Shown here: positions 47,066-56,931 of the stretch, one piece after another
How positions within the stretch are numbered: position 1 is the stretch's first letter
Layout: the number at the start of each line of letters is the position of its first letter
The notes under the pieces: generated by a model
What the model was told of the DNA's origin: nothing
Databases searched by the model: none
Seen by the model: the letters and a program-made list of their open reading frames with translations, nothing else
Made by a program: the position numbers and the translations under genes
Assembly: GCF_014084025.1 (NCBI RefSeq)
Contig: NZ_CP043682.1
Span: forward strand, 649,582-713,581
Direction: 5' to 3'
DNA length: 64,000 nt
Source: Borrelia sp. A-FGy1
GTDB taxonomy: Bacteria; Spirochaetota; Spirochaetia; Borreliales; Borreliaceae

Positions 47066-48826
47066 ATGAATAGACTCTCTAAATTTATACTAATATTGCT
47101 TGTGACATTTTTTGCTTATCTTTTAATATCTCCTACTTTAAATTGGTATTTCTTTATAGGGGATGAAGATAAGAGAATTAGTTCATATTCAAAGGAAGCT
47201 TTAAGAGATTACTCCAAGAAAAAAGCTTTTGATGCTCTTGTTATGCTTAAGGAATTATATCAAAAGAATCCGGATGCTAAGGTTCCGGATGATTTAAAAT
47301 ATTTAATTCCAGTTGCAAAGAATAACTATAAAGCTTATGGGAAAATTTTCCCTAGATTTTCAAGTATTAAGGATTTGCGAGATGGATTTTTAACTGATTC
47401 TGATATCGAAGAACTTAGCCTTGAAATTTATAAATATTATGAAAATATAAAGAGTAATAAAAATAAAATAATACAACTTGGCCTTGATTTATCTGGAGGA
47501 ATAAGCATTACTATTTCTCTTGATTATTCGGGACTTGAGAAGAAGTTAGGAAGAAGTTTGAGTTCTTTGGAAAAGGAAGAGTCTATTGAACGTACAATGC
47601 GAATATTGAAAGAGAGAGTAGATACTTTTGGACTTACAGAACCTAAGATTACAAGAGAAGCAGGAGGAAGTAAGATTTTTTTAGATATTCCGGGAGAAAA
47701 AAATGAAAATCGCGTTGATTCTCTTTTGAGTGGCAAGGGTAATTTGACTTTTTATGTTGTTGACAATGAAAATACTTCTATACTTAATACTAAAATTTTG
47801 GATGCTGGACCTCTTTCTTCTGTGTTTGAAATTAAAGAAAGTATGAATCTTGGAGAGAATAAGAAAATTTTCCCTTGGTATATTAAAGATTCTTATGGTG
47901 TCGATGATGAATCTAGTGTTCGTTATTATGTTATTGACTCTAGTATTGAAAATACTTTTGATGGTATTCATATTAGGGATGCTGGTATATCAAACGATCA
48001 CAGAAATGGTAGGGATATGGTGACATTTAATTTAGATCATGAGGGAAGTGAAAAATTTTTTGAATTTACCCAAAAGAATATTGGTAAAGCTTTAGCTGTG
48101 GTTATGGAAGGCAAGATTAAATCAGTGGCAATTATTAATTATGCTATTGCTGGCGGTAATGTTTCAATTCAGGGAGATTCTTTTAATAAGAGTGAGGCCA
48201 ATGAACTTGCACTTGTTTTTAAAACAGCGGCATTTCCAGTTGAAATCAAAATAGATGATCTTAGAGTTATTGGTCCTACTATTGGACGAAAGACAATTGA
48301 ACTTGGTACAAAGGCTTCGCTTCTTGCTCTTGTTTTAGTATTTTTATTTATGTTTATTTATTATAAGGTTAGTGGTTTTGTAGCTGGAATTTCTTTAGTT
48401 ATTTATAATACATTTTTAATCTTAGCTATTTTATCGGCTTTTAATTTTACTTTGACTCTTACAAGTATTGCAGGTCTTGTATTAACTATGGGTATGGCTG
48501 TTGATATTAATATAATTGTCTATGAGCGTATTAAAGAAGAAATGAGGGATGGACGTAAGTTTGAAAGAGCATTTGAGGATGGATTTAATAAGGCTTTTTG
48601 GGCAATAATGGATTCAAATGTTACAACTTTTATTGCTGTTCTATTTTTAACTCTTTTTGGAACAGGGGTCATTCAAGGTTTTGCATGGTCTTTGTCTGTA
48701 GGCATTGTAGCGTCTCTTTTTAGTAGTTTAATCTTTTCAAGATTTATTTTAGAAGTTATCGTTTCTTGTAATAAAAGCAAATATGTAAGTATCTCTTGGA
48801 GTTTAGATTATGCAAAGAGTATTTAA
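47066..48826 (+). CDS. secD: Protein export membrane protein SecD
   Basis: SecD, with SecF, uses the proton gradient to pull exported proteins through SecYEG. The 586 residues comprise one N-terminal helix, a large periplasmic head with QLGLDLSGGISITISL and the P1 region, and five C-terminal helices. These include GPTIGRKTIELGTKASLLAL and GMAVDINIIVYERIKEE, the conserved proton-path motif. Length fits. Its 3' end overlaps secF by 17 bases. Confidence 0.95.
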   Translation: MNRLSKFILILLVTFFAYLLISPTLNWYFFIGDEDKRISSYSKEALRDYSKKKAFDALVMLKELYQKNPDAKVPDDLKYLIPVAKNNYKAYGKIFPRFSSIKDLRDGFLTDSDIEELSLEIYKYYENIKSNKNKIIQLGLDLSGGISITISLDYSGLEKKLGRSLSSLEKEESIERTMRILKERVDTFGLTEPKITREAGGSKIFLDIPGEKNENRVDSLLSGKGNLTFYVVDNENTSILNTKILDAGPLSSVFEIKESMNLGENKKIFPWYIKDSYGVDDESSVRYYVIDSSIENTFDGIHIRDAGISNDHRNGRDMVTFNLDHEGSEKFFEFTQKNIGKALAVVMEGKIKSVAIINYAIAGGNVSIQGDSFNKSEANELALVFKTAAFPVEIKIDDLRVIGPTIGRKTIELGTKASLLALVLVFLFMFIYYKVSGFVAGISLVIYNTFLILAILSAFNFTLTLTSIAGLVLTMGMAVDINIIVYERIKEEMRDGRKFERAFEDGFNKAFWAIMDSNVTTFIAVLFLTLFGTGVIQGFAWSLSVGIVASLFSSLIFSRFILEVIVSCNKSKYVSISWSLDYAKSI

Positions 48827-49709
48827 TTTTTTAAAATATGGAAATAGGGTTTTAGTAGTTAGTTTTTTTGTGATTTTTTTGGGCTTTATTTTTACTTTTA
48901 TGTATCGTGATGGATATAATTGGGGGGTAGATTTTTCTTCAGGAGTTAGTATTAATTTTGTTATAGATAAACCGAATATTAAAGATGATGAAGTTAAGAA
49001 AATATTATCTTCAGTTTATAAAACATTTGAATTAAATGAAATTATTTCTAATAATAATGATAGGAGTCATTTTTCTATTATAGTTAAGCTTGATGTTACT
49101 GATTATGTTTTTAAAAAAGGAATACAAAACACTTTAATTGAGAAGTTAGAAACAGAATATAAAGCTCATGTTGAAATACTTGATTCTTATTTTATTGATT
49201 CAAGTTTTTCATCTGCTTTAAGGAAAAAATCAATTTTTTTGGTTTGTCTAACATTTACACTTGTTTTAGTTTATGTTACGATAAGATTTAGGTTGAGTTA
49301 TGCTGTTGCATCAATATTTGCAACAGTACATGATATATTATTTGTGATTGCTTTTTTGGGTACATTTAGGATAGAGATAAACAGTTCAATAATTGTTTCA
49401 ATATTAACTATTATTGGATATTCATTAAATGATACTATAATTATTTTTGACAGAATTAGAGAAAATTCTAAGAAACTTATTGGTATTTCATTTTTAAATG
49501 TTTTAAACATCAGTATTAAGCAAACTTTTTCAAGAACCATTTTAACATCTATCACCACTTTCATGGCTGTTCTATCTATTTATATTTTTACTGAGGGTTC
49601 TGTAAAGGATTTTTCTTTAATATTTATGGTAGGTGTTGTTGTTGGTACTTATTCTTCAATTTTTATAGCATCTCCTATTCTTTTAAGTCTTTATAAAAAT
49701 ATTAAATAA
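48810..49709 (+). CDS. secF: Protein export membrane protein SecF
   Basis: SecF is the second half of the SecDF export motor. The 299-residue protein has six membrane helices, WGVDFSSGVSINFVIDKP after helix 1, FRLSYAVASIFATVHDILF, and YSLNDTIIIFDRIREN, the SecF counterpart of the SecD motif. It is translationally coupled to secD by the 17-base overlap. Confidence 0.95.
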   Translation: MQRVFNFLKYGNRVLVVSFFVIFLGFIFTFMYRDGYNWGVDFSSGVSINFVIDKPNIKDDEVKKILSSVYKTFELNEIISNNNDRSHFSIIVKLDVTDYVFKKGIQNTLIEKLETEYKAHVEILDSYFIDSSFSSALRKKSIFLVCLTFTLVLVYVTIRFRLSYAVASIFATVHDILFVIAFLGTFRIEINSSIIVSILTIIGYSLNDTIIIFDRIRENSKKLIGISFLNVLNISIKQTFSRTILTSITTFMAVLSIYIFTEGSVKDFSLIFMVGVVVGTYSSIFIASPILLSLYKNIK

Positions 49710-49732
49710 TGTTTTTGTTATAATATGATGAT

Positions 49733-50884
49733 ATGAAGTTTTTTGATTTTGGCTCGTTGGGATTTTATAGATTTTTTGACTTTCAAAAGCATCTCAATTT
49801 CAGTATTTTTAGGTATAGTTTAATCAATTATTATTCTTATAAGCAACAATCGAACCTTATTAATGATGCTAATTTGCTTAAAGATAAAGTTGTATTTTTG
49901 GATAAGATCTATAAGGATATTAATAGAATTGTTACTAATCCTTCAAAATCAAATGAGAATTTAGATTTCAATAAGGAGATCTTTTATGATGCTTTAAATT
50001 TTATTAAAAATTTAATAAAAAAATATTATCCAGAATCTGAACTTTTAGATTTGGAATGTGAGATCCTTTTAGACGATGACGATACTTTTAATAAATTATT
50101 AGATAAACTTAAATATTTGAATTTTAGGGTAGATATTAGGCAAAAAATAGAAGAATTCGATAAGAAAAGTAGGACATCATGCTCTTGCATAAAAATTGCT
50201 ACTTTTTTTATTAAGCAAGAATTTTTAGAAAGGTTAACAAGCACGATTGATTTCTTTTCTAATGAAGCTAATAATAACAATTTGAATTTAATTAATAAAG
50301 AAATCGGTGACTATTATGAAAAAGTAGAGCAGATTAAAATGAACAAAAATATTAAAGAAACACATAAGAAATTTATCATAGAGCATACAAAAGAAAAAAT
50401 ATCAAAAATTATGAAAGAGCATAGCCTTGATATATCTAAGCTACTTGTTAAGGTTTCTTTATTAGATATTACTATTCATTGTTTTGAAACTTATTATTTA
50501 AATTTATTGGAAACGCTTCATATACTCTTGTCAATAAATAGTATTATTGAAATTGGATTGGATGAACTACCCGATGCTATTTTTAATGAATGGAATGAAT
50601 TTATTTATTTGCGTAGGAAAGAATTCCAAAAACTTGTTTTAATTTCAGATTATGTTTTCCAAAAAAGAATAATATCTACAATAAATAATGGAGGATGGAA
50701 GTTTACATTTTTTACTCTTGCTCCTCGTCAAGGCGATATTATTCAGTGTTCAATAGATATTAATAAAAGTTTTAGCAATGTTGAGGAAGGTATTCGAGAA
50801 TATGAAATTAAGGTAAATAAACTTGGAGAACTTAAGCTTAAGTGGGAGAAAAGTTTAAAAAATTTTGAACATTTATTTGCTTAG
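49733..50884 (+). CDS. Conserved hypothetical protein, 383 aa
   Basis: I do not recognise this protein. It is soluble, strongly helical and rich in lysine, isoleucine and asparagine, with a probable coiled coil at about 190-235 (KVEQIKMNKNIKETHKKF). There is no signal peptide. It begins 23 bases after secF. A TATAAT sits only a few bases before its ATG, so it could even have a leaderless transcript; no clear Shine-Dalgarno is present. The gene is intact, unlike the decayed DNA that follows it. Confidence 0.72.
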   Translation: MKFFDFGSLGFYRFFDFQKHLNFSIFRYSLINYYSYKQQSNLINDANLLKDKVVFLDKIYKDINRIVTNPSKSNENLDFNKEIFYDALNFIKNLIKKYYPESELLDLECEILLDDDDTFNKLLDKLKYLNFRVDIRQKIEEFDKKSRTSCSCIKIATFFIKQEFLERLTSTIDFFSNEANNNNLNLINKEIGDYYEKVEQIKMNKNIKETHKKFIIEHTKEKISKIMKEHSLDISKLLVKVSLLDITIHCFETYYLNLLETLHILLSINSIIEIGLDELPDAIFNEWNEFIYLRRKEFQKLVLISDYVFQKRIISTINNGGWKFTFFTLAPRQGDIIQCSIDINKSFSNVEEGIREYEIKVNKLGELKLKWEKSLKNFEHLFA

Positions 50885-50973
50885 GCCTTTAAAGTTATAC
50901 TTTTTAAAGTTTTTATAAATTTCTTACTTCATAGTCATTAATTATTTTGTTAATTTCTATTATTATGATAGTT

Positions 50974-51690
50974 TTAAATTAAGAACTCCTTTAGTAATAT
51001 TTGCAGGAGCTGGCTGTCAAGTCTTTTTAATATAAGTGATTTTTCATTTTCATATCTTTTAGTATTTTTAATTTTATTGTTCTTTAATTGTTTCAAAGAG
51101 GGTTCACTGTCCAGATCTACTTTCCATAGATATAATTAATATTTTTTAAATTTTTTTAAATTGTAATTATTGTAATTTGTTATATTTAACTTGATAATTA
51201 AATATTTCTTTACCTAAAATTTAGATTAATATCATATCTTTACTATTGATTTTTAATTTATTGGTTTCTATTGAGGTTTTGGAATGTTTAACTTCTAATA
51301 ATCATTATATAATGAGATATTAATATAATTTTCTTAAATCCTTTATCGAAAGGTTTTATATTGTAATTTATGTTTATAAAACTATAATAGTTTATTCTTT
51401 TATGAGTAGAAAATAGGAATTAATAAAATTCATTGATTCTTTAATAAATTTTTCTTTAGTAAGTTTATTTTCTTTATTTTTATTTAAAATTTGGTTTATC
51501 CTAAAACTAAAACGTTTTATTTTAAGTAAAAATCTTTTTTCTATAGAGCTGATTTTATTTATAATTTTTCTATTTTTGATCTGGAAATATTTATTTTATT
51601 TATATAAATTTAATTTTGAAATTCTTTCCTAATATATTAAATTTTCTATTTTAAAAATTTTGAATAATTTTTGTTAGAATAGTCAGGGAT
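50974..51690 (-). pseudogene. Decayed gene of unknown identity, minus strand
   Basis: The minus strand between the 383-residue gene and the HemN/HemW remnant carries protein-like stretches in changing frames. In order they are KIFKIENLIY, ERISKLNLYK, KINISRSKIEKL, ISSIEKRFLLKIKRFSFR with INQILNKNKENKLTKEKF, LEVKHSKTSIETNKLKINSK, and a clean C-terminus VDLDSEPSLKQLKNNK to LKRLDSQLLQILLKEFLI with its stop at 50974. Stops and shifts separate them. It was a helical, basic protein of roughly 230 residues; I cannot name it. Confidence 0.5.
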
Positions 51691-51694
51691 GATA

Positions 51695-52140
51695 TAATAA
51701 GTGGTTTCTTTAAAGTTTTAGATGATTATAAGTGCTTTTATGGAGTATTTTGATTTAAATATCAACATGGAGCTGAAGATTTTTAGTTTTTATGCTATTG
51801 ATTTTTTGAAAATGATGGGCATATGAATTTTGAGATTTCAAATTTTGATTTAAATAGAATCCATTAGATTAATTGTAATTTAGGATATTTAGAGCTTAAT
51901 CTTATTTAGGTGGTGGGGAGGGAGATAATATTTTAAGTGCGGAAGAATTTTTTGATTTTTGAGATATTAAGTGAACTAGAATTTTTTCATTTACATTTTA
52001 TAATAAATTTTAGAATTAAAAAGCTCTTGCTATTTCTCTTTTTGAGTCATTCATTTATATATGAATAAAAAATTTTGTTGAATTTATTAGCTATCTTTTC
52101 ATTTTAAGTAAGGTAGTTGTTTTGATAATAAAATTATTTA
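51695..52140 (+). pseudogene. HemN/HemW-like radical SAM protein, decayed and truncated
   Basis: The plus strand shows the beginning of a HemN/HemW-family protein (annotated elsewhere as oxygen-independent coproporphyrinogen oxidase; HemW proteins are haem chaperones). YKCF-Y...YFDLNIN at about 51729-51765 stands where the CxxxCxYC iron-sulfur motif should be. FEISNFDLNRIH and NLGYLELNLI follow, then GGG...NILSAEEFFDF with DILSELEFF (51911-51990), where HemN-type proteins have YxGGGTPSLLS and the following helix. Stops and frameshifts interrupt it, and the remaining two thirds of the family length is not visible. It is divergent from the minus-strand remnant. Confidence 0.55.
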
Positions 52141-52233
52141 TTTAGATGAAATGCGATATTCAAGATTTAGATTGGGTTCTTATTTGCAGGTGAATTGCAG
52201 ACTATTTAATTAGTAACTCTTTTAAATTGGAAT

Positions 52234-52920
52234 TTAAGCTTCTTTAATTTGTCCATTTTGATAATATATAACTTTAGTGTTTTTATGATTAAAGATTCCA
52301 ACTTCAAGTATTCCTGGAAATAGTTTGAAGTATTTTTCAACTCCTTCAGGATTTTTAATATCCATTGCTACATCTAAGATATAATTATTATTGTCGGTTA
52401 TTATTGGCCCTGCTTTAAGTTTGCACATCCTTAATATGGGATTAAAATTCATTTTTTTTAGTCTACCTATAATGAATTCAATAGAATCTTGAGCTACTTC
52501 GATTGGTACAGAATTTTTTTCTCCTAAATATTTTACGATTTTTGTTTCATCTGCAATAATTATTAACTTTTCAGAATTATAAGCTACTACCTTTTCCATT
52601 AAATGTGCTCCACCCCCACCCTTAATTAACGCTTTTTTTTCTAGTAATATTTCATCAGCTCCATCAATTGTGATGTCTATATTTTTGTTAAATTTTGTAA
52701 ATTTAGATACATATGGGATTTCTTCACTTGCAAGTAAATATTTAGTGTTACTACTTGTTGGATATAGCTTTAGATTCTTTAGGGCTTTGGATTTTATTTT
52801 TTTGATTAAGTATTTAATTGCATAAAGTACAGTTGTTCCTGTTCCAATTCCAATATGCATATCATTTTTTATATAATTCTCAATAGCATATTGTGCAACT
52901 ATTTTTTTTTGATTTTCCAT
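52234..52920 (-). CDS. rpiA: Ribose-5-phosphate isomerase A
   Basis: The enzyme interconverts ribose 5-phosphate and ribulose 5-phosphate in the pentose phosphate pathway. The 228-residue protein carries the family motifs [12 protein letters not shown], the catalytic DGADEI, and [14 protein letters not shown]. The ATG at 52920 is preceded on the minus strand by AAGGA about ten bases away. The start codon, ribosome-binding site and a TATAAT all lie within the 73-bp palindrome described separately. Identification is secure. Confidence 0.95.
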   Translation of the reverse strand: MENQKKIVAQYAIENYIKNDMHIGIGTGTTVLYAIKYLIKKIKSKALKNLKLYPTSSNTKYLLASEEIPYVSKFTKFNKNIDITIDGADEILLEKKALIKGGGGAHLMEKVVAYNSEKLIIIADETKIVKYLGEKNSVPIEVAQDSIEFIIGRLKKMNFNPILRMCKLKAGPIITDNNNYILDVAMDIKNPEGVEKYFKLFPGILEVGIFNHKNTKVIYYQNGQIKEA

Positions 52921-52984
52921 TTATTAATTATCCTTAATGATATAATATTATTATATCATTAAGGATAATTAATAAATGGAAAAT
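52912..52984. repeat. 73-bp near-perfect palindrome covering the rpiA promoter and start
   Basis: Bases 52912-52947 are the exact reverse complement of 52949-52984, with the single base 52948 as centre. I checked all 36 pairs; the first mismatch is 52911/52985. Each strand therefore reads the same signals outward: TATAAT (52941-52946 on plus; 52955-52950 on minus), AAGGA, and ATGGAAAAT. On the minus strand this is the real rpiA start. On the plus strand it opens a short frame facing gpmA. Confidence 0.97.
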
Positions 52985-53008
52985 TTTAAATATCATTTTT
53001 ATATTTAG
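52976..53008 (+). other. Mirror-image short open frame (10 codons) facing gpmA
   Basis: The right arm of the palindrome places TATAAT, AAGGA and ATG toward gpmA and opens MENFKYHFYI followed by TAG. The first three codons copy rpiA. It may be a by-product of the inverted duplication, or it may act as a leader peptide on a gpmA transcript. There is no evidence of a functional product. Confidence 0.35.
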
Positions 53009-53110
53009 TTATATATTGAGGTAAAGTTATTACTTTTATTACTAGTATTAGTTTTATTTTGTGTTATCTTATATTTAAGGTATTTTTGTAAGTATTTCTT
53101 AGGAGATTTT

Positions 53111-53857
53111 ATGTATAAGTTAGTTTTAGTTCGACATGGGGAGAGTGAATGGAACAAAGAAAATCTTTTTACAGGTTGGACTGATGTTAAGCTTTCTGAA
53201 AAAGGTATTACTGAAGCTTTGAATGGGGGTAAGGTACTTAAACAAGAAGGTTATTCTTTTGATATTGCTTTTAGTTCAGTATTAGTAAGAGCAAATGACA
53301 CTTTAAATATTATTTTGAGTGAATTAGGTCAATCTTACATTGATGTAGAGAAATCTTGGAGGCTTAATGAAAGGCATTATGGAGCTTTGCAGGGGTTGAA
53401 TAAATCTGATATGGCTGCAAAGTATGGAGAACATAAAGTATTAGTTTGGAGACGTAGTTATGATGTATCTCCTATGCCTTTGGAAGAGACTGATAAGAGG
53501 CATCCAATACATGATTTAAGATATAGAAATATTCCTAAAAGTGCACTTCCTTCGACAGAATGTTTAAAGGATACTGTAGCTAGAGTTATTCCTTATTGGA
53601 CAGATAAGATTTCTAAAGCTGTACTTGAGGGCAAGAGAGTTATTATAGCTGCTCATGGCAATTCTTTAAGAGCGCTTGTCAAATATCTTGATAATATGAG
53701 TGAAGACAGTATTTTAAGGCTTAATATTCCCACTGGTATTCCTTTGGTTTATGAACTTGATGAGAATTTAATGCCTATTAAAAATTATTACTTGGGCGAT
53801 AAAGATAAGATCAAGGCAGCTATGGAATCTGTTGCTAATCAAGGAAAATTAGGCTAA
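53111..53857 (+). CDS. gpmA: 2,3-bisphosphoglycerate-dependent phosphoglycerate mutase
   Basis: The enzyme interconverts 3- and 2-phosphoglycerate in glycolysis. The 248-residue protein has the phosphohistidine motif [10 protein letters not shown] (H9) and [13 protein letters not shown]. It also has [19 protein letters not shown] with the catalytic glutamate, [11 protein letters not shown], and the second histidine in [14 protein letters not shown]. Length and motifs are those of the cofactor-dependent type. AGGAG precedes the ATG. The upstream 126 bases lead back to the rpiA palindrome, which may supply a promoter. Confidence 0.96.
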   Translation: MYKLVLVRHGESEWNKENLFTGWTDVKLSEKGITEALNGGKVLKQEGYSFDIAFSSVLVRANDTLNIILSELGQSYIDVEKSWRLNERHYGALQGLNKSDMAAKYGEHKVLVWRRSYDVSPMPLEETDKRHPIHDLRYRNIPKSALPSTECLKDTVARVIPYWTDKISKAVLEGKRVIIAAHGNSLRALVKYLDNMSEDSILRLNIPTGIPLVYELDENLMPIKNYYLGDKDKIKAAMESVANQGKLG

Positions 53858-53896
53858 ATAAAGAATTTATTATATAATGGATAATGGATTAGTGAA

Positions 53897-53904
53897 GGGG
53901 GGGG
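53897..53904 (+). repeat. G8 homopolymer tract
   Basis: Eight consecutive G residues (after GAA) lie between the convergent ends of gpmA and lysS. Like the two G10 tracts in the fruK remnant, this one stands out against the AT-rich background and lies outside any gene. Confidence 0.85.
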
Positions 53905-53951
53905 TGTTATTATTAATAGCTTCTTGTTTTTTTGTAAAGTTTTATTTAAAA

Positions 53952-55517
53952 TTAAATGAAGTGTTTTACAATTTCTTCAAATTTTGTGATACCAATAATT
54001 TTAATAAATCCTGCTAATTTTGGTCCTTTATCTTTATTAATTAGTATATTATAAATTTGCTTGAAGAATAAAGGAGGTTCAATATTATGATTTCTTGCGA
54101 TGTTATAGATTTCATTTTGAATATTTTTTTCATTTAGATTTTCAAAGTCATTTTTCAAAAATTCTAATAATTGTTTTACTGCTTCTTTATTATTGTCTTT
54201 TAAGGGTTCTATATTATTAAAATTAAATCTTAGTGAAAATTTAAAGTCTTCAGGTGCATAGGTTTTTACCCAGTTGAAGGCGCATTCAATTTTATTAATA
54301 AGCTTTTGTTTTTGGCATTCTTGTACATCCTTTAAATATTTTAAAATCTTTTCTTTATCTCCTTCAAAAATTTGACAAAGTACACTTAAGTGTCTAAATC
54401 CAATTTGATAAGGAATTTCCTTATCTGGTAATTTTGTCTGAGATAATTCATAAATTCTCTTAAAAGCTTCTTTTTTATTTTCTTTAATTTTATCTATTCC
54501 ATAGTACACTCTTTCAAATTTATCGTAATCTTCATATATTTTTATTACATCAAGGTCAAATGATATTGAAAATTCTATATTAGGTTTTGTTGATGCAAAT
54601 AAAAATCTTGTTACTTCAGGAGTATATATTTCAAGAACATCTTTCAGAGATATAACATCGCCAGAGGATGAGGATATTTTACCGCCACGTCCCTTGATTG
54701 TTATAAAGTCGTATTGAAATGTTATAGGAACAGTTCCTCCCAAAATTTTTACAATTTTTATTGAGGTATCAAAACTTCCTCCACTACTATGATGGTCTTT
54801 TCCAGCAGGCTCGAAATCAACATTTTCATATTTCCACCGCATTGGCCAGTCAATTCTCCAAGGAAGTTTTACTGCCCATGTTTTTCTCAGATCGAGAGAT
54901 TCTTTATTTCCGCATGTACAGTAATATTCAATACAATAACATTTATCATAACTTTCTACATTTGTAGTATCTCTATTGCACTTAGTGCAAAAGACGCTAA
55001 TGGGATACCAACTGTCTTCAAGTTTTGTTGTTCTATGCTCATTTAAAGCTTGTGCTATTTCTTCTTTATGATCTAATGCAAGTTTAATTTGACTTGAATA
55101 ATCACTTGACATATATTTTAGTGATTGATCTATGAATTCTGGATTAATTCCTACAATGGGTAAGTAATTTGCAAATTCAACTTCGTTTGCTTTTGCATAG
55201 CTTGATTCATTGGTTTTTGTATCAGGAACTCTTGTTATAGCTTGCCTCAAATAGGTTGTAAGTAATTCTTGATTTGGCATATTCTTAGGTACTTTTCTAA
55301 ATACATCATAGTTATCCCAAGAATATATAAATCTCACATTTTGACCCATATCCTTTAAAGCTCTTGCTACAAGGTCAACAGAAATTACTTCTCTAAAATT
55401 TCCAATATGTACAGTGCCTGATGGAGTAATACCAGATGCAACTGTATACCTATCCTTTTTGCCTTTTTCTTCTATTATTTTTTTTGCATAAAAATCTGCC
55501 CAGTGAGCTATTTTCAT
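53952..55517 (-). CDS. lysS: Class I lysyl-tRNA synthetase
   Basis: This enzyme charges tRNA-Lys. Borrelia and other spirochaetes use the archaeal-type class I enzyme rather than the usual bacterial class II form. The 521-residue protein has a class I Rossmann start with [16 protein letters not shown] (the HIGH motif is HIGN), a zinc-binding cysteine region ([11 protein letters not shown] and [12 protein letters not shown]), and [14 protein letters not shown], the KMSKS loop. Length is normal. The standard bacterial lysS symbol is also used for this type (lysK in archaea). It faces gpmA tail to tail. Confidence 0.95.
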   Translation of the reverse strand: MKIAHWADFYAKKIIEEKGKKDRYTVASGITPSGTVHIGNFREVISVDLVARALKDMGQNVRFIYSWDNYDVFRKVPKNMPNQELLTTYLRQAITRVPDTKTNESSYAKANEVEFANYLPIVGINPEFIDQSLKYMSSDYSSQIKLALDHKEEIAQALNEHRTTKLEDSWYPISVFCTKCNRDTTNVESYDKCYCIEYYCTCGNKESLDLRKTWAVKLPWRIDWPMRWKYENVDFEPAGKDHHSSGGSFDTSIKIVKILGGTVPITFQYDFITIKGRGGKISSSSGDVISLKDVLEIYTPEVTRFLFASTKPNIEFSISFDLDVIKIYEDYDKFERVYYGIDKIKENKKEAFKRIYELSQTKLPDKEIPYQIGFRHLSVLCQIFEGDKEKILKYLKDVQECQKQKLINKIECAFNWVKTYAPEDFKFSLRFNFNNIEPLKDNNKEAVKQLLEFLKNDFENLNEKNIQNEIYNIARNHNIEPPLFFKQIYNILINKDKGPKLAGFIKIIGITKFEEIVKHFI

Positions 55518-55590
55518 AATATTACTCCTGTTTGAGCATTAATTTTATCATTCTGTTTTTTTTGTTTCAAGTTTTTAAAATATGCTCTTT

Positions 55591-56463
55591 CTAATTTATT
55601 ATTCTTTTAATTAGTTTGGTTTCTTTATTCCAGTTTTTCTTTAGTTTTACTTGTAAAAACAGATTACATCGCTTTTCCAGTATTTCTGATATCTTTTTTC
55701 TAGCATTTTCTCCGATTGTTTTTATTCCTTTTCCTCCTTTACCAACTATTATTCCCTTTTGACTCTCTCCAGCTACAATAATATTTGCTTTAATAAAAAG
55801 ACTTCGCCTTTTTTCTTCTAAAGTGTCGATATCTACATATAAAGAATATGGTAATTCTTTTTTAAGGTTTTTAATTGTAACTTCTCTAATTATTTCACTA
55901 ATTCTTAAATCTATTTTTTGGTCTGTATAATATTCTTCTGGATAGTAAAGTGGCCCTTCTTTTAAATTTTCGTAAATCTTATTTTTGAGTTTTTCAATAT
56001 TAATTTTCTTCTCTGCTGATATTTTAATAATATTTTCTTTCTTAATGCCTTTGTTTTCTAAAAATAACATTATTTCTTTTGCCTTTGTTTTTTTAATATC
56101 AATTTTGTTTATTACTACTAGAAAAATGACTTTGGATTTAATAATTATTTTTAAAATCTCATTTTCTTCATCAGCAGGTTCATCTTGAACGTCAATAATA
56201 TAAAGGAGTAAGTCTGACTCTATTATTGAAGAGTATACGTTGTTCATTAGAGCTATGTTGAACTTTTTTTTGCTTAAATGAAATCCCGGAGTATCTATAA
56301 GAATAATCTGGCCTTTTTTATCTTTAAATATTCCTTTTATTTTATTTCTAGTAGTTTGTGGCTTAGATGAGATAATTGATATTTGCTGTTCACATATTGA
56401 ATTTAAAAGAGTAGATTTCCCTGTTGAGGGTCTACCTATTATTGCTACAAAGCCTGATTTCAT
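55591..56463 (-). CDS. era: GTPase Era
   Basis: Era binds the 3' end of 16S rRNA and couples 30S assembly to growth. The 290-residue protein has G1 [15 protein letters not shown]2 in [13 protein letters not shown]3 [11 protein letters not shown] and G4 NKIDIKK. A KH RNA-binding domain with [19 protein letters not shown] is at the C-terminus. The usual GRPNVGKST is changed to GRPSTGKST, still a valid P-loop. The gene is followed by lysS on the same strand. Confidence 0.95.
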   Translation of the reverse strand: MKSGFVAIIGRPSTGKSTLLNSICEQQISIISSKPQTTRNKIKGIFKDKKGQIILIDTPGFHLSKKKFNIALMNNVYSSIIESDLLLYIIDVQDEPADEENEILKIIIKSKVIFLVVINKIDIKKTKAKEIMLFLENKGIKKENIIKISAEKKINIEKLKNKIYENLKEGPLYYPEEYYTDQKIDLRISEIIREVTIKNLKKELPYSLYVDIDTLEEKRRSLFIKANIIVAGESQKGIIVGKGGKGIKTIGENARKKISEILEKRCNLFLQVKLKKNWNKETKLIKRIIN

Positions 56464-56564
56464 TTTAATCTTCCTACTTTAAATATAATAATATATTTTT
56501 TATTACAATTAATGTATAATTGTTTTGTTATTTTAGATAACACTTAATTTAAAGGGAATATCAT

Positions 56565-56930
56565 TTGAAAAAAGGCAATTTTGAGGTTTTTTGCGATCAA
56601 TGTGGGGAAAAAGTTGGGCTTAGTAAATTTGAGTGTCCCAATTGTTACTCTAAATTGGGGGATATTGAGTGCCCAAATTGCGAATATATTGGAATTGTGT
56701 CTGAATTTGGAGAAGGTTGTCCGAAATGTAATTATAGTCCTTTTGAAGAACTTAAAGAAATTCCCTTTAAAAGAAAGCAAAGAATAAGAACTAAGCGCTA
56801 TTGGGATAATGTTGATCTTTTTAACCCTATATTTAATTTTGAACTTACAGTTCATGTCATGCTTTATTTATTTTCGAGTTTTTTAATAGTTTTATTTTTT
56901 ATATATGTTTTTTTTTCTAAGGATATTTAG
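56565..56930 (+). CDS. Zinc-ribbon membrane protein, 121 aa
   Basis: The first 60 residues hold four CxxC pairs (CDQC, CPNC, CPNC, CPKC), enough for two zinc ribbons. A hydrophobic helix close to the C-terminus (LTVHVMLYLFSSFLIVLFFI) anchors the protein in the inner membrane with the zinc part in the cytoplasm. It starts with TTG about ten bases after AAAGGG. I cannot say what it binds; protein-protein or nucleic-acid contact are both possible. It begins a run of tightly packed plus-strand genes. Confidence 0.75.
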   Translation: MKKGNFEVFCDQCGEKVGLSKFECPNCYSKLGDIECPNCEYIGIVSEFGEGCPKCNYSPFEELKEIPFKRKQRIRTKRYWDNVDLFNPIFNFELTVHVMLYLFSSFLIVLFFIYVFFSKDI

Positions 56931-56931
56931 T

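Noticed and set aside
52912-52984. Palindrome as a replicated telomere (ResT target) inserted in the chromosome
   Set aside because: Borrelia telomere junctions are long palindromes with TATAAT-like tips, but this one lacks the TAGTATA-type box at the expected distance as I remember it, and its arms are simply the rpiA leader and start codon.
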